Source: Kribbella capetownensis (GTDB lineage: Bacteria > Actinomycetota > Actinomycetes > Propionibacteriales > Kribbellaceae). Taken from it: DNA of 64,000 nt. The stretch lies in assembly GCF_004331485.1 (NCBI RefSeq), contig NZ_SJKD01000001.1, positions 248,001 through 312,000 on the forward strand. The letters run 5' to 3'. Below, piece by piece: positions 1 to 8,207 of the stretch (its first letter is position 1; each line of letters starts with the position of its first letter). The position numbers and the translations under genes were made by a program. The notes beneath the pieces were generated by a model that was not told the DNA's origin, did no database searches, and saw only the letters and a program-made list of their open reading frames with translations.

Positions 1-686
1 CCAACTGGTACACGTCGCCCATCGATGGGAGCTTCTGGGAGTACGGGAACGTCATCAGCGGATCGGCCCTGTACTACGCCGAGATCTTCTGGGCGCATGC
101 CGATCCGACCCAGCCCAGCATCGGCACGCGCCGGATCGGTGGTGGCTGGGATCGGTTCACCCAGATCCAGACCTCCAACTACCGCGACCAGCAGGGCGAG
201 ACCCACAACCCCATGTTCGGCACCCTGTACGGCCTCCGCGACGACGGTGTTCTGTATCGCTGGGTCACGAAGGCCGGTCGTACGGCGCGCCCGGAGTCGT
301 ACCCCGGGTTCTCGGCGGTCAAGGCGATGACACTGATCAGCACCACCGCGACGTACGACACCCTGCTGGCCACCCTCCGCGGCGGATCGCTCTACACGAT
401 CCGGATCCCGGTCGCGTCGCCCATGAAACCGATCGTCAAAGCCGTCCGTACGTCCACCTGGCAAGGCTTCGAATCCCTCGTCGCCACCAGGTGCGGCACC
501 CAGAGCACCCTGCTCACCGGCATCGACCGCGACACCGGCAGCGCCTACATGTACGCCGTCGGCCACGCCAACGGACTCTCGACTCCGATCCAGAGCCTCG
601 GCAAGGTGCCGTACGCCTTCAGCAACCCGGTCAACCACACCTTCGGTGGCGCGAACGGTGTCGTGGACAACCTCTTCGGCGAGTAA
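1..686 (+). CDS. secreted/beta-propeller-like protein, C-terminal part (5' end outside window)
   Basis: The reading frame is open from the left edge (first full codon at base 3) and stops with TAA at 684-686, giving 227 visible residues. It has repeated segments rich in Trp, Tyr and Gly (such as DGSFWEYGNV, GGGWDRFTQI, DDGVLYRWV, GGSLYTIRI), spaced like the blades of a tachylectin-type or PQQ-like beta-propeller. A short tail ends in VDNLFGE. No membrane segment or catalytic motif is visible. The N-terminus and any signal peptide lie outside the window. A secreted carbohydrate-binding role is an inference from the repeat pattern; other propeller families are possible. Confidence 0.6.
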   Translation, partial: NWYTSPIDGSFWEYGNVISGSALYYAEIFWAHADPTQPSIGTRRIGGGWDRFTQIQTSNYRDQQGETHNPMFGTLYGLRDDGVLYRWVTKAGRTARPESYPGFSAVKAMTLISTTATYDTLLATLRGGSLYTIRIPVASPMKPIVKAVRTSTWQGFESLVATRCGTQSTLLTGIDRDTGSAYMYAVGHANGLSTPIQSLGKVPYAFSNPVNHTFGGANGVVDNLFGE

Positions 687-744
687 GTTGCCTTGACCCT
701 GGGGGCAACGTTCTAAGGTGCTGCCCCACGGCGGAAGGAACGGG

Positions 745-1620
745 ATGAAGTTCGCGGTCAGCTACAGCACGACCATGTTCGGAGTGGATCCGGATCACTT
801 GGCGGCGTTCGCGCAGCATGCGGAGGCGTGTGGATTCGAAGGGATCTACGTGCCGGAGCGGGTGGCGCTGACGACCGGTGACACGTTCGGCGGTACCGAA
901 CTGCCGGTGACGCTGCCGTACGGCGCTCCGCTCGACCTGCTCACGTACGTCGCTGCGGCGACCGAGCGGATCCTGCTGGGAACCGGAGTGTTGCTGCTGC
1001 CGTACTACCACCCGGTGATGCTGGCGAAGCGGCTGGCGACGATCGACGTGCTCTCGAAGGGGCGGATGCGACTGCTCACCGTGGGCATCGGCGCTCTGCC
1101 GAGTGAGGCAGTGGCGGCCGGCGTGGATTTCAGCACCCGCGGTCGCCGCGCCGACGAGGCGATCGACGTACTGCGGCTGCTGTGGTCCGACGAGGCGGAC
1201 GGGGCCAGCTACTCCGGTGAGTTCTTCGAGTTCAAGAACGTCCACAGCTTTCCGAAACCCCTGTCCCGGCTGCCGATCCACGTCGGCGGGTCGAGCCGCG
1301 CCGCGGCCCGGCGGGCGGGACTGCGCGGTGACGGGTACTTCGCCGGCGGCGCGCTGATGGGCGACGAGCGCGCGGCCCAGTGGGACCTGGCTCAGACCAT
1401 GGCAGGCGACCGCACCCTCGACTACACACGCTGGGGTTCGATCGAGCTGACCCCTGCCTCGCTCGAGGCGTACGCCGCCCAGGGAGTCACCCGCCTGGTG
1501 GTCGGCACGTCGAGCCCGGACCCCTCCGAGCAACGCGACCAACTCTCCGCCTTCGCCGACCGCTTCGCCCTGAGCCCAAGCACCCCAAGCACCCCAAGCA
1601 CGCCGAGCCCCCCGAGCTGA
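745..1620 (+). CDS. LLM class F420-dependent oxidoreductase (TIGR03619-like)
   Basis: This 291-residue TIM-barrel protein resembles luciferase-like monooxygenases that use coenzyme F420. Typical segments are the N-terminal KFAVSYSTTMFGVDP, the TERILLGTGVLLLPYYHPVMLAKRLATID stretch seen here in part as LLPYYHPVMLAKRLATID, the GRMRLLTVGIG loop and LPIHVGGSSRAAARRA. The ATG at 745 is preferred over the in-frame GTG at 718 because GGAAGGAA at 732-739 is a good ribosome binding site. The C-terminus is an odd tail of repeated S-T-P triplets. The substrate cannot be read from sequence. It converges on the Nudix gene with 4 bp between the stops. Confidence 0.85.
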   Translation: MKFAVSYSTTMFGVDPDHLAAFAQHAEACGFEGIYVPERVALTTGDTFGGTELPVTLPYGAPLDLLTYVAAATERILLGTGVLLLPYYHPVMLAKRLATIDVLSKGRMRLLTVGIGALPSEAVAAGVDFSTRGRRADEAIDVLRLLWSDEADGASYSGEFFEFKNVHSFPKPLSRLPIHVGGSSRAAARRAGLRGDGYFAGGALMGDERAAQWDLAQTMAGDRTLDYTRWGSIELTPASLEAYAAQGVTRLVVGTSSPDPSEQRDQLSAFADRFALSPSTPSTPSTPSPPS

Positions 1621-1624
1621 GAGC

Positions 1625-2104
1625 TCAGGCGACGCGCACGCCGTGCTCACAGAGGGCCGTCGTGCCTTCGTGCACGGCCGCGAGGGCAGCGGTGAGTCGA
1701 TCGGCCAACAGCGGCTTCACCCGCGCGCGTACGTCGGCCAGGGAGTAGAGCCCGACGGACAGAATCTCCCCGTCCGGGAACGTGAACGCGGCCAGGTCGG
1801 CCTCCGTCACGACACCGCCGTCGAAGACGAAGATCATGCCTTCGAGGCGGCCGTCGTACGCGTGCACGTGATCCACCAGCAGCAACCGCCCGATCGGCCG
1901 CTCCGCCCCGAGCTCCTCCTTCAGCTCGCGGGCCGCCGCCACCCACGGCGCCTCGTTGGCCTCGACCACACCCCCGGGCAGCTCCCAGTTCGGCTTGTAC
2001 GACGGCTCCACCAGCAGAACGCGATCGTCCTCACCTCGGAACAACACCCCCGCCGCCATCCGCTTCCGCGGCAACCCGGCGGCGTACTGCTCGGTGGACT
2101 GCAC
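1625..2104 (-). CDS. Nudix hydrolase
   Basis: The protein has 159 residues and a complete Nudix box around residues 44-66: GGVVEAN, E, seven residues, REL, KEELGA, matching GX5EX7REUXEEXGU. Such enzymes hydrolyse nucleoside diphosphates linked to another moiety; the substrate is not predictable. The GTG start lies one base after the P450 stop (2106-2108), so the two genes are a translationally linked pair transcribed leftward. A later in-frame ATG (MAAGVLFRGED) is an alternative start. Confidence 0.9.
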   Translation of the reverse strand: MQSTEQYAAGLPRKRMAAGVLFRGEDDRVLLVEPSYKPNWELPGGVVEANEAPWVAAARELKEELGAERPIGRLLLVDHVHAYDGRLEGMIFVFDGGVVTEADLAAFTFPDGEILSVGLYSLADVRARVKPLLADRLTAALAAVHEGTTALCEHGVRVA

Positions 2105-2105
2105 G

Positions 2106-3416
2106 TCAGCCGGCCACCTGCTCGGGCTCTGCGGCGTGGAGCTGGACGGGCAGAGTCTCGACGCCGTAGACGATGGAGAAGTCGCGGAACCTGAGCTGCT
2201 CCTCGGGAATGGCGAGGGACAGGTCGGGGAAGCGGTGGGCCAGCGCGGAGAACGCGGCCCGGAGTTCCATCCGGGCGAGTTCGGCGCCGACGCAGCGGTG
2301 CATGCCGTGGCCGAAGGCGAGGTGCGCGGCCGGTGCGCGACGCGGCCAGAACTCCTCCGCGTCCGGACCGAACACCTCCTTGTCGCGGTCGGCCCCCGAC
2401 AGCGACACCGCGACCAGGTCGCCCTTCTTCACCTGCTGGCCGAACAGGTCCTGGTCGTGCCGCGCGAACCGTGGGAACGCCACCTGGACGACGGTCAGAT
2501 ACCGCAGCAGCTCCTCGACGATCGCGTCGACCGCCCCGGGTTCGTTGCGGATCCGCTCGAAGTTCTCCGGGTTGCGCATCAGCACCAGCGTGCCGAGCGC
2601 GAGCATGCTCGCGGACGTCTCGTAACCACCCAGGAACACGCCGTCGGCGAGCCCACCGAGCTCGACGTCGTCGATGTCGTCACCCTGCTCGCGGATGATC
2701 GACCCGATCAGTCCGTCGCCCGGGTTCTTGCGCTGTTTGCGGACGATCTCGAACAGGAAGTCGCGGGACTCGCTGGCCGAGCCGAACACCCCGATCCCAC
2801 CACCGGACAGGTCGAACCGCGCCGGCCCGAGCGCCCGGAAGCGGTCGCGATCCGACTCCTCGACGCCCAGCAGGTCGGCGATCAGCAGGAACGGCACGTT
2901 GAAGGCGAAGTCCGACACGATGTCTGCGACCGGACCCTTGGCCTCCATCAGGTCCAGCTGGTCCTGGACGATCTTCTCGATCGCCGGCTCCAGCCGCGCC
3001 AGCCGCCGCTTGGTGAACTCCGGTGTCAGCAGCTTCCGCAGCCGGGTGTGGTCCGGCGGGTCGGTGAACCCGAGCCCCCCGATCCCCTCCGACGGCTTGT
3101 TCGGGTCCGAGCCGACCAGCGGCCGGATGTCGTTGCTGAAGTTCGTCGAGTCGGCGAGCACGGACTTGGCCTCCGCATGCCCGCTCACCACCCAGACGTT
3201 GAGCCCGAACAGATGCGCCAGCTTGTGCACGGGCTCTTCCTCGCGCACCTTGGCCAGCTCCGGCACCGGGTCCACGCCGTGACGGCGCAGCGGCATCGAG
3301 ACCTGGCTGGGAAACATCCGCATCTTCGACAGGTCGAGACCACCCTTGCGAGTGGTCCTGTTCAAGATCCGGCTGCCGACCCATCTCTTCAGGTATGTCG
3401 CAACCATGACTTCCAC
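2106..3416 (-). CDS. cytochrome P450
   Basis: The 436-residue protein is a soluble bacterial P450. It shows the haem loop FGHGMHRCVGAELA with the thiolate ligand Cys375, the K-helix ExxR (EELLR), and an I-helix GGYETS in place of the usual AGxxT. This class receives electrons from a ferredoxin and hydroxylates small molecules; no ferredoxin gene is adjacent. The GTG at 3416 follows AGAGAGGG; the ATG three codons later (3407) is nearly as likely. The gene heads a two-gene unit with the Nudix hydrolase. Its substrate is unknown. Confidence 0.92.
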   Translation of the reverse strand: MEVMVATYLKRWVGSRILNRTTRKGGLDLSKMRMFPSQVSMPLRRHGVDPVPELAKVREEEPVHKLAHLFGLNVWVVSGHAEAKSVLADSTNFSNDIRPLVGSDPNKPSEGIGGLGFTDPPDHTRLRKLLTPEFTKRRLARLEPAIEKIVQDQLDLMEAKGPVADIVSDFAFNVPFLLIADLLGVEESDRDRFRALGPARFDLSGGGIGVFGSASESRDFLFEIVRKQRKNPGDGLIGSIIREQGDDIDDVELGGLADGVFLGGYETSASMLALGTLVLMRNPENFERIRNEPGAVDAIVEELLRYLTVVQVAFPRFARHDQDLFGQQVKKGDLVAVSLSGADRDKEVFGPDAEEFWPRRAPAAHLAFGHGMHRCVGAELARMELRAAFSALAHRFPDLSLAIPEEQLRFRDFSIVYGVETLPVQLHAAEPEQVAG

Positions 3417-3739
3417 GCGCCCTCTCTGAACTGCTTGCCCCCGACGGCTTTCGTCACCTAAAAAGTAGCGTTGCCAAGGAGCAGATCTGATGGTGTTGGC
3501 ACTACTGCGGTAGTGGCGTTGGCACCACCATGGGAGGGGACCACGGCAATACCAGCACAGACCTTGTCATGAACGAGATCTCTGCATCTACCGGAAACCA
3601 CCTGTACATCGCCCTGGACCGCGGCACGCCGTACCTCGGGGACACTTCAGGGAAATCTCAGCCGAAAGTCGGATGCGGGTCTCATCCTTCGACGGCTGTG
3701 GTGCGGATGTGATCAAGTCAACACCCGTCCGCCGCAAGC
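3417..3739. other. intergenic region, P450 promoter side
   Basis: This 323-bp gap holds the likely leftward promoter of the P450 gene and the palindrome at 3500-3515. A 60-codon rightward frame (3530-3712) has no recognisable domain and atypical composition and is not called. Nothing else is seen. Confidence 0.5.
3500..3515. promoter_or_regulatory. palindrome CACTAC-TGCG-GTAGTG, possible operator
   Basis: A perfect 6-bp inverted repeat with a 4-base centre lies about 85 bp upstream of the P450 start. TGGTG on the left and CACCA on the right extend the dyad imperfectly. The size suits a GntR or TetR family site, but no such regulator is adjacent. Confidence 0.35.
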
Positions 3740-4534
3740 TCACAGATAGTACGGCGTCACCATCCGGACGACCTCGGTGATCTTCGCCTTCACGAGGTCG
3801 CGGTGCGGGATCTGCGTGACCGGGCCGGAGCTCGGCACGCGAACGCCGTGGTCGACCAACAGGTAGAGGACCCGCAGCGTGCGGATGGTGTTGGTGACCT
3901 CCGGTGTGATGCCCTCGCTCGGCGGATTGGCGAGGATCCGGACGGCGGGGTCGAGCCACTCGGTGGCATCGGTCTCGGTGAGATCTGAGCGGGTCAGGGT
4001 GGTCGCCAGAGCGTAGCCGAGGCGGTCGTCCTCCATGTCCCGCAGGACGTACTGTGTCGGCGTCAGAATGCGGCCTATGCCCAACCGGAGCATCTGCACC
4101 GGCTCGACGGCCGGATGCAGCCCGAGGGCGCCCAGCAGGTCGGAGCCGTGCGCGATCGCGTGCAGCCAGCCGAGCTTGGCGTCGTACCCGCGCAGGTCCT
4201 CCTCGGCGACGTACCAGCGTTCGAACGGCGGCACCCAGTGCGGCTCGAAGACACCTGCGGTGACGATGCAGTCCAGGATCAGCGGCGCGAACGTGCGGGC
4301 CTGCGTCTCGGGGTCCGCGAACCGCACCACCATCTCGTCGCCGAGCGCGCGCAGCTGATCGGCGGACAGTACGCCGCGGCCGATCCAGGTGGCGAGGATC
4401 GAGTACGCCTGGGCGTCGCGCAGCACCGGGTCCGGGGAGCGCAGCAGCGCGGACAACTCGGCGACGAGCTCGGTGAGCGGACGATCGGTCGGGACGGAGA
4501 ACTCATCGGCGCGCACCTGCGCCCAGTCGGTCAT
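3740..4534 (-). CDS. DUF2785 domain-containing protein
   Basis: The protein has 264 residues and is alpha-helical, with the DUF2785 signature GYDAKLGWLHAIAHGSDLLG near the middle (about residues 135-155) and the motif PTQYVLRDMEDDRLGYAL after it. The ATG at 4534 starts the family-typical N-terminus (MTDWAQVRADEF); the frame extends upstream but as low-complexity Gly/Arg sequence. No function is established for the family. It is separated from the upstream ABC genes by a strong hairpin, so it is probably transcribed on its own. Confidence 0.8.
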   Translation of the reverse strand: MTDWAQVRADEFSVPTDRPLTELVAELSALLRSPDPVLRDAQAYSILATWIGRGVLSADQLRALGDEMVVRFADPETQARTFAPLILDCIVTAGVFEPHWVPPFERWYVAEEDLRGYDAKLGWLHAIAHGSDLLGALGLHPAVEPVQMLRLGIGRILTPTQYVLRDMEDDRLGYALATTLTRSDLTETDATEWLDPAVRILANPPSEGITPEVTNTIRTLRVLYLLVDHGVRVPSSGPVTQIPHRDLVKAKITEVVRMVTPYYL

Positions 4535-4612
4535 GCGCGGCAGGCTAGACGCTTTCCCGCCGCCCCCGCCACCCCTACGCAGCGGTACGGCGACCGCCTC
4601 GGAGCAAGGGTG

Positions 4613-4641
4613 GGCCCGTGGAACGTGACGTTCCACGGGCC
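4613..4641 (-). terminator. 13-bp hairpin after the ABC-2 permease gene
   Basis: GGCCCGTGGAACG, a TGA loop and its exact complement form a perfect stem about 90 bp after the permease stop. There is no clear U-tract, as is common in high-GC actinobacteria. Confidence 0.65.
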
Positions 4642-4729
4642 TCAGCGCGGCCAGGACCCCTCAGCCCGGCCGGGCCTCACGACCCCGGCCAGGGCCCCTC
4701 AACCACGGCCGGGATCGTCGTCATCGCGA

Positions 4730-5494
4730 TCAGGCGTCGCGCTTGCTCGCCGTGAACAGGGCGATCACCAAAAGCGCCGCCGCCCAGCCGGCGAAGTACA
4801 GCAGGGCCCACCAGGGACCGAGGGCGAAGTCGCTGCCACCGGCACCCGCGCCGGCCAGACCGAAGTCCTGGCCCTGGTTCAGGAACGAACTGCCGTTCGC
4901 GAACGGCGCCCACTTGGCCAGGTCGTCGCCGACCTTGGGGATCAGCGTGACCAGGTTCTCCACCAGCAGCGGCCAGAGGATCAGGATCGCGATCGCACCG
5001 GCGCTCTGCCGGATCAGGATGCCGACCGCCACCGCGATCACCGCGGACAGCGCGAAGATCAGGCCCTGGCCGGCCAGCAGCCGCCACTCGGCCCCGGTGT
5101 TGATGGCCAGGTCCGCGTTGCCGGCGAACAGGCTGCCGATGCCCCAGGCACCGAACGACGCGATCAGGCCGATGACCCCGGCCAGGAAGGCCACGACCGC
5201 GGTCTTGCCGAGCAGCAGCGCGGCACGCTGCGGAACAGCCTGGAAGCTGGTCCGGATGGTGCCGAAGCGGTACTCGGTGGTGACCGCGAGGGCCGCCATC
5301 ACCATCATCACCATCTGGCTGAGCTGCGCGCCGGGCTGGGTGATGAAGATCGTCGCCTGCTGCTCGTCCGTGGAGTTCAGGAAGCCGGTGGTGAGGGCGG
5401 CGAAACCGACGGTCAGGAACGCCGCGATGACCATGCACCACCACGGCGAGCGGGTGGAGAAGAGCTTGATCCGCTCGACTGTGATCACCGACAT
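4730..5494 (-). CDS. ABC-2 type transporter permease
   Basis: This 254-residue protein has about six hydrophobic segments (for example MVIAAFLTVGFAALTTGF, TAVVAFLAGVIGLIASFG, LIFALSAVIAVAVGILI, LYFAGWAAALLVIALF) and the usual N-terminal ABC-2 phrase MSVITVERIKLFSTRSPWW. It is the membrane partner of the ATPase encoded just upstream (one base between genes). The pair should form an exporter, often of drugs, lipids or peptides; the substrate is not evident. Confidence 0.88.
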   Translation of the reverse strand: MSVITVERIKLFSTRSPWWCMVIAAFLTVGFAALTTGFLNSTDEQQATIFITQPGAQLSQMVMMVMAALAVTTEYRFGTIRTSFQAVPQRAALLLGKTAVVAFLAGVIGLIASFGAWGIGSLFAGNADLAINTGAEWRLLAGQGLIFALSAVIAVAVGILIRQSAGAIAILILWPLLVENLVTLIPKVGDDLAKWAPFANGSSFLNQGQDFGLAGAGAGGSDFALGPWWALLYFAGWAAALLVIALFTASKRDA

Positions 5495-5495
5495 G

Positions 5496-6488
5496 TCAGT
5501 TGTCCTCCTTCGGACCCGCAGCCACCTCGGCGGCGGTCGGCGCCTCGAGCTGGGTCACCGCGGCGACCTCGTCGTGCGCGTGGTATTCGACCGAATCCCC
5601 GGTCATCTGCATGAACGCCTGCTCCAGCGAGCCGCGTTGCAGGGTCAGTTCGTGCAGCACGATGCCGTGCGCGGCGGCGGCCTCACCGACCTGGTCGGTG
5701 CTCAGGTCGCCCTCGACGAACAGGACCTTGCCCTGGTCCTCGACGTCCTCGATCCGAGTGACCAGCTGCTGCTGTTGCAGCACACCGGCCAGCTGGTCGA
5801 GCTGCGGGGTCCGGACCTTGACCGTCGTACCGCTGGCGCGGTCGACGAACTCCTGGGTGGTGCTCTGGGCGATCAGCCGGCCGCGGCCGATGACGATCAG
5901 TTCCTCGGCGGTCAGCGCCATCTCGGACAGCAGGTGGCTGGACACCAGCACGGTCCGGCCCTCATCGGCCAGCCGGTGCATGAAGGTGCGGATCCAGACG
6001 ATGCCCTCCGGGTCGAGGCCGTTGACCGGCTCGTCGAACAGCAGCACCTCAGGGTCGCCGAGCAGTGCACCGGCGATGCCTAGCCGCTGCGACATACCCA
6101 GTGAGTAGGCGCCGGCCCGCTTGTTCGCGACCGTGGTCAGGCCGACCATCTCCAGTACCTTGTCGACGCTGTCCTTCGGCAGCTTGTTGGAAGCCGCCAT
6201 CCAGGCCAGGTGCGATCGGGCCGACCGGTTCGGGTGCACCCACTTGGCGTCCAGCAGCGCGCCGACCTTGGTCAGCGGCTGGTGCAGGTCGCGGTAGCGC
6301 TGGCCGTCGATCCGGACGTCGCCGGATGTCGGGGTGTCCAGGCCGAGGATCATCCGCATCGTGGTCGACTTGCCGGCCCCGTTCGGGCCGAGGAAGCCGG
6401 TCACCTTGCCGGGTTTCACCTCGAAAGACAGGTTGTCAACGGCAACAGTTGCGCCGTATCGCTTGGTGAGGCCCTTTGCCTCGATCAT
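5496..6488 (-). CDS. ABC transporter ATP-binding protein (ABC-2 exporter type)
   Basis: The 330-residue ATPase carries Walker A GPNGAGKST (about residues 35-43), signature SLGMSQRLGIAGALLG, Walker B EVLLFDEPVNGLDPEG and the H-loop VSSHLLSEM. A C-terminal extension of about 100 residues (VKVRTPQLDQLAGVLQQQQ onward) is typical of DrrA/CcmA-like exporters. The start ATG follows GAGGAG with a 6-base gap. It is the first gene of the two-gene exporter operon. Confidence 0.92.
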   Translation of the reverse strand: MIEAKGLTKRYGATVAVDNLSFEVKPGKVTGFLGPNGAGKSTTMRMILGLDTPTSGDVRIDGQRYRDLHQPLTKVGALLDAKWVHPNRSARSHLAWMAASNKLPKDSVDKVLEMVGLTTVANKRAGAYSLGMSQRLGIAGALLGDPEVLLFDEPVNGLDPEGIVWIRTFMHRLADEGRTVLVSSHLLSEMALTAEELIVIGRGRLIAQSTTQEFVDRASGTTVKVRTPQLDQLAGVLQQQQLVTRIEDVEDQGKVLFVEGDLSTDQVGEAAAAHGIVLHELTLQRGSLEQAFMQMTGDSVEYHAHDEVAAVTQLEAPTAAEVAAGPKEDN

Positions 6489-6781
6489 CGCCTACTCCTC
6501 GTTCGGTGGCGCCAGTGTTCCCGGTCGGGCGGTGGTGTCGCATTGAGTTCAGTATCGAGGTCGGACCGGTGCAGAACATCGGACCCGGGGCGGATCCGGT
6601 GTGTCCACCCGTGGGTTGATTCTGCCGTCCGCCCGGGCCAGGCGACCATCCGTTAAAGCCCTGACCACGACCCCGACGATCCCCCATCCGGCCACCCGCC
6701 CACATCAGCCGAAAGTCGACGACCGGCCGTACTTCGGTTGGGAGTAGATGGAAGTGACTACCAAAAGAACGGCCCCCGCGG
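6489..6781. other. intergenic region without gene
   Basis: Together with the adjacent palindromic element this makes a gap of about 346 bp between the leftward ABC operon and the sortase gene. It should contain the leftward promoter of the ABC operon. No coding sequence or strong structure is seen outside the element. Confidence 0.5.
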
Positions 6782-6838
6782 CTAGGTCGTGTCTGGTAAT
6801 CCCGCGCAGTAGGCGCGGGATTGCCAGCCACGGCCTAG
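6782..6838. repeat. palindromic intergenic element, short copy (copy 1)
   Basis: A 57-bp near-perfect palindrome begins CTAGGTCGTGTCTGGTAATC and ends with the imperfect complement finishing GGCCTAG, with AGTAG at its centre. Its reverse complement contains GCCTACTGCGCGGG, the same core that starts the interior of the longer copies at 40539 and 46854. It looks like a deletion form of that family. Its right end supplies the TAG stop of the sortase gene (6835-6837). It may also act as a transcription terminator. Confidence 0.75.
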
Positions 6839-8079
6839 TCCACCGGAACACCGTAGAGCACGAGATTGCTGCTGTAGCGGTGCGTCGTGTGGTTGTACGA
6901 GCCGGTGCAGGTCACCAGCGCCAGCCGCGGCTTCACTGCACCGTGGAAAAGGTCCGCGGGCAACGCTTCCTGCCGGTAGGTCCGGCGCGCCACGATGCGG
7001 TACCAGTGCACGTCTCCGCCCCCGGCCGTCACGGCAACCCTGGTGCCCACCCGCACCCCTGAGAGCGCGGCGAACACTCCGCGACCGCGAGCCGTGTCCA
7101 CGTGACCGGCCAGCAGCACCGTACCGCCGGCCGAGCCCGGCGCCGCACCAGCCGCCCACCAGCCCACGTCGGCCGCCGACGCAGGCATCTGCAGCCGCCC
7201 GTCGCCGGCGGTCGCCACCGGCTGCACCGATGCCTCCAGGACGCCAGGCAGCTTCAGTCGCACCGGCGGAACGGCAGCCTCGCGGTCCATGGCCGCCGCA
7301 CTCGCGTCCGGGACCTGCCCGCTGTCACCGGGCCTGCCGAACACCATGACCAGTGCGGCACCGACCGCTACGACTCCGAGCAGACGCCGCCGGACCGGAA
7401 CCGGCTTGCCGACAAGAAGGAGAAGTACGCCGACGCCGAACAGCAGCACCGCCGCCCGAGACCGAGTCCGCTCGGCATCGGCCACCTGACCGCCGTCGCC
7501 GGTCGACACGACCGGCGGCTTGGTCTCGTCCTTGCAGGGACCTGACAGCGTGCGCAGGTGCATCTCGATGACCGGTTTGGCGCCGTTGGCCACTGACTCG
7601 ACGGCAGGCGAGGCGCTCTTCGGCAGCTCGCCCTCGACCAGTGCCAGGTACTGCTGGTGCAACTGGCGCTGCAACTCCAGCCAGGCGGCGTCGTACCCGG
7701 AAGTCCCGGCTTTGGCCGCGAGCGCGGCGAGCTGCTCACGCTGCGCGGCCGACGGCAGTGTCACCAGCCCGATGCCGAACTGATTGGCGACCTCGAGCTG
7801 CTGCGCGGCCAGCTTGCGATGATCGCGTTCCTCTTGGGCGGCGACGTTTTTCAAGCACGTAGTCCGGCCGTGGATCGTCCCCGAGTGGGCAGCCTGGATA
7901 ATCGTCAGATCGAGTTGGTGGGCGGCGTTGAGATAGTCGGCATCCGGCTGCTGTGCGGTCGCGCTCGCAGGCTGCGCAGTTGCGAGCGCTCCCGCCACGA
8001 TGAGAAGCAGGAGCGCCGAGAGACGGGCGAGCGTCGCCCGTCTCGGGGAAGCAGAGCCCGTGGCCGGTCGTCGAGGCAC
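6835..8079 (-). CDS. DUF4142 - class F sortase fusion, secreted/membrane
   Basis: The GTG at 8079 is chosen because AGGGAGG sits 5 bases upstream and gives a clean N-terminus: RRPATGSASPRRATLARL followed by a hydrophobic core ending AQPASA, a signal peptide. Length 414 residues. Residues about 45-195 form a DUF4142 ferritin-like helical domain (DADYLNAAHQLDLTIIQAA). A transmembrane pair follows (AAVLLFGVGVLLLLVGK and LLGVVAVGAALVMVFG). The C-terminal 130 residues are a class F sortase with His326 (LAGHVDT), Cys391 (VTCTG) and Arg401 (HRYSSN). Sortases attach or link surface proteins; no LPXTG substrate is seen in the window. Confidence 0.85.
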   Translation of the reverse strand: MPRRPATGSASPRRATLARLSALLLLIVAGALATAQPASATAQQPDADYLNAAHQLDLTIIQAAHSGTIHGRTTCLKNVAAQEERDHRKLAAQQLEVANQFGIGLVTLPSAAQREQLAALAAKAGTSGYDAAWLELQRQLHQQYLALVEGELPKSASPAVESVANGAKPVIEMHLRTLSGPCKDETKPPVVSTGDGGQVADAERTRSRAAVLLFGVGVLLLLVGKPVPVRRRLLGVVAVGAALVMVFGRPGDSGQVPDASAAAMDREAAVPPVRLKLPGVLEASVQPVATAGDGRLQMPASAADVGWWAAGAAPGSAGGTVLLAGHVDTARGRGVFAALSGVRVGTRVAVTAGGGDVHWYRIVARRTYRQEALPADLFHGAVKPRLALVTCTGSYNHTTHRYSSNLVLYGVPVD

Positions 8080-8160
8080 CGCTACCTCCCTACGCTCGGC
8101 GTAGCGCAGTTCGTCGTACAACGACAGTAAAAGGGCGGACCGTCCTGGTCCAGCCATACG

Positions 8161-8191
8161 AAACGGCCCGCCGGAAACCGGCGGGCCGTTT
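8161..8191 (-). terminator. intrinsic terminator of hppA
   Basis: AAACGGCCCGCCGG, loop AAA, and its exact 14-bp complement lie 17 bp after the hppA stop. On the leftward transcript the stem ends in UUU. Confidence 0.85.
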
Positions 8192-8207
8192 CTGCGTGTT
8201 ACCGCGC

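Noticed and set aside
1576..1612. Short AGCACCCCA-type repeats at the end of the LLM oxidoreductase gene
   Set aside because: Simple codon-level repetition in a Ser/Thr/Pro tail; too short to treat as a functional DNA repeat.
631..1650. Long leftward open frame over the LLM oxidoreductase gene
   Set aside because: Antisense shadow of a real gene in high-GC DNA; Arg/Gly/Val-rich with no domain, while the rightward frame matches a known family.
3530..3712. 60-codon rightward frame upstream of the P450 gene
   Set aside because: No recognisable domain, weak ribosome site and composition unlike neighbouring genes; probably chance in an otherwise non-coding gap.
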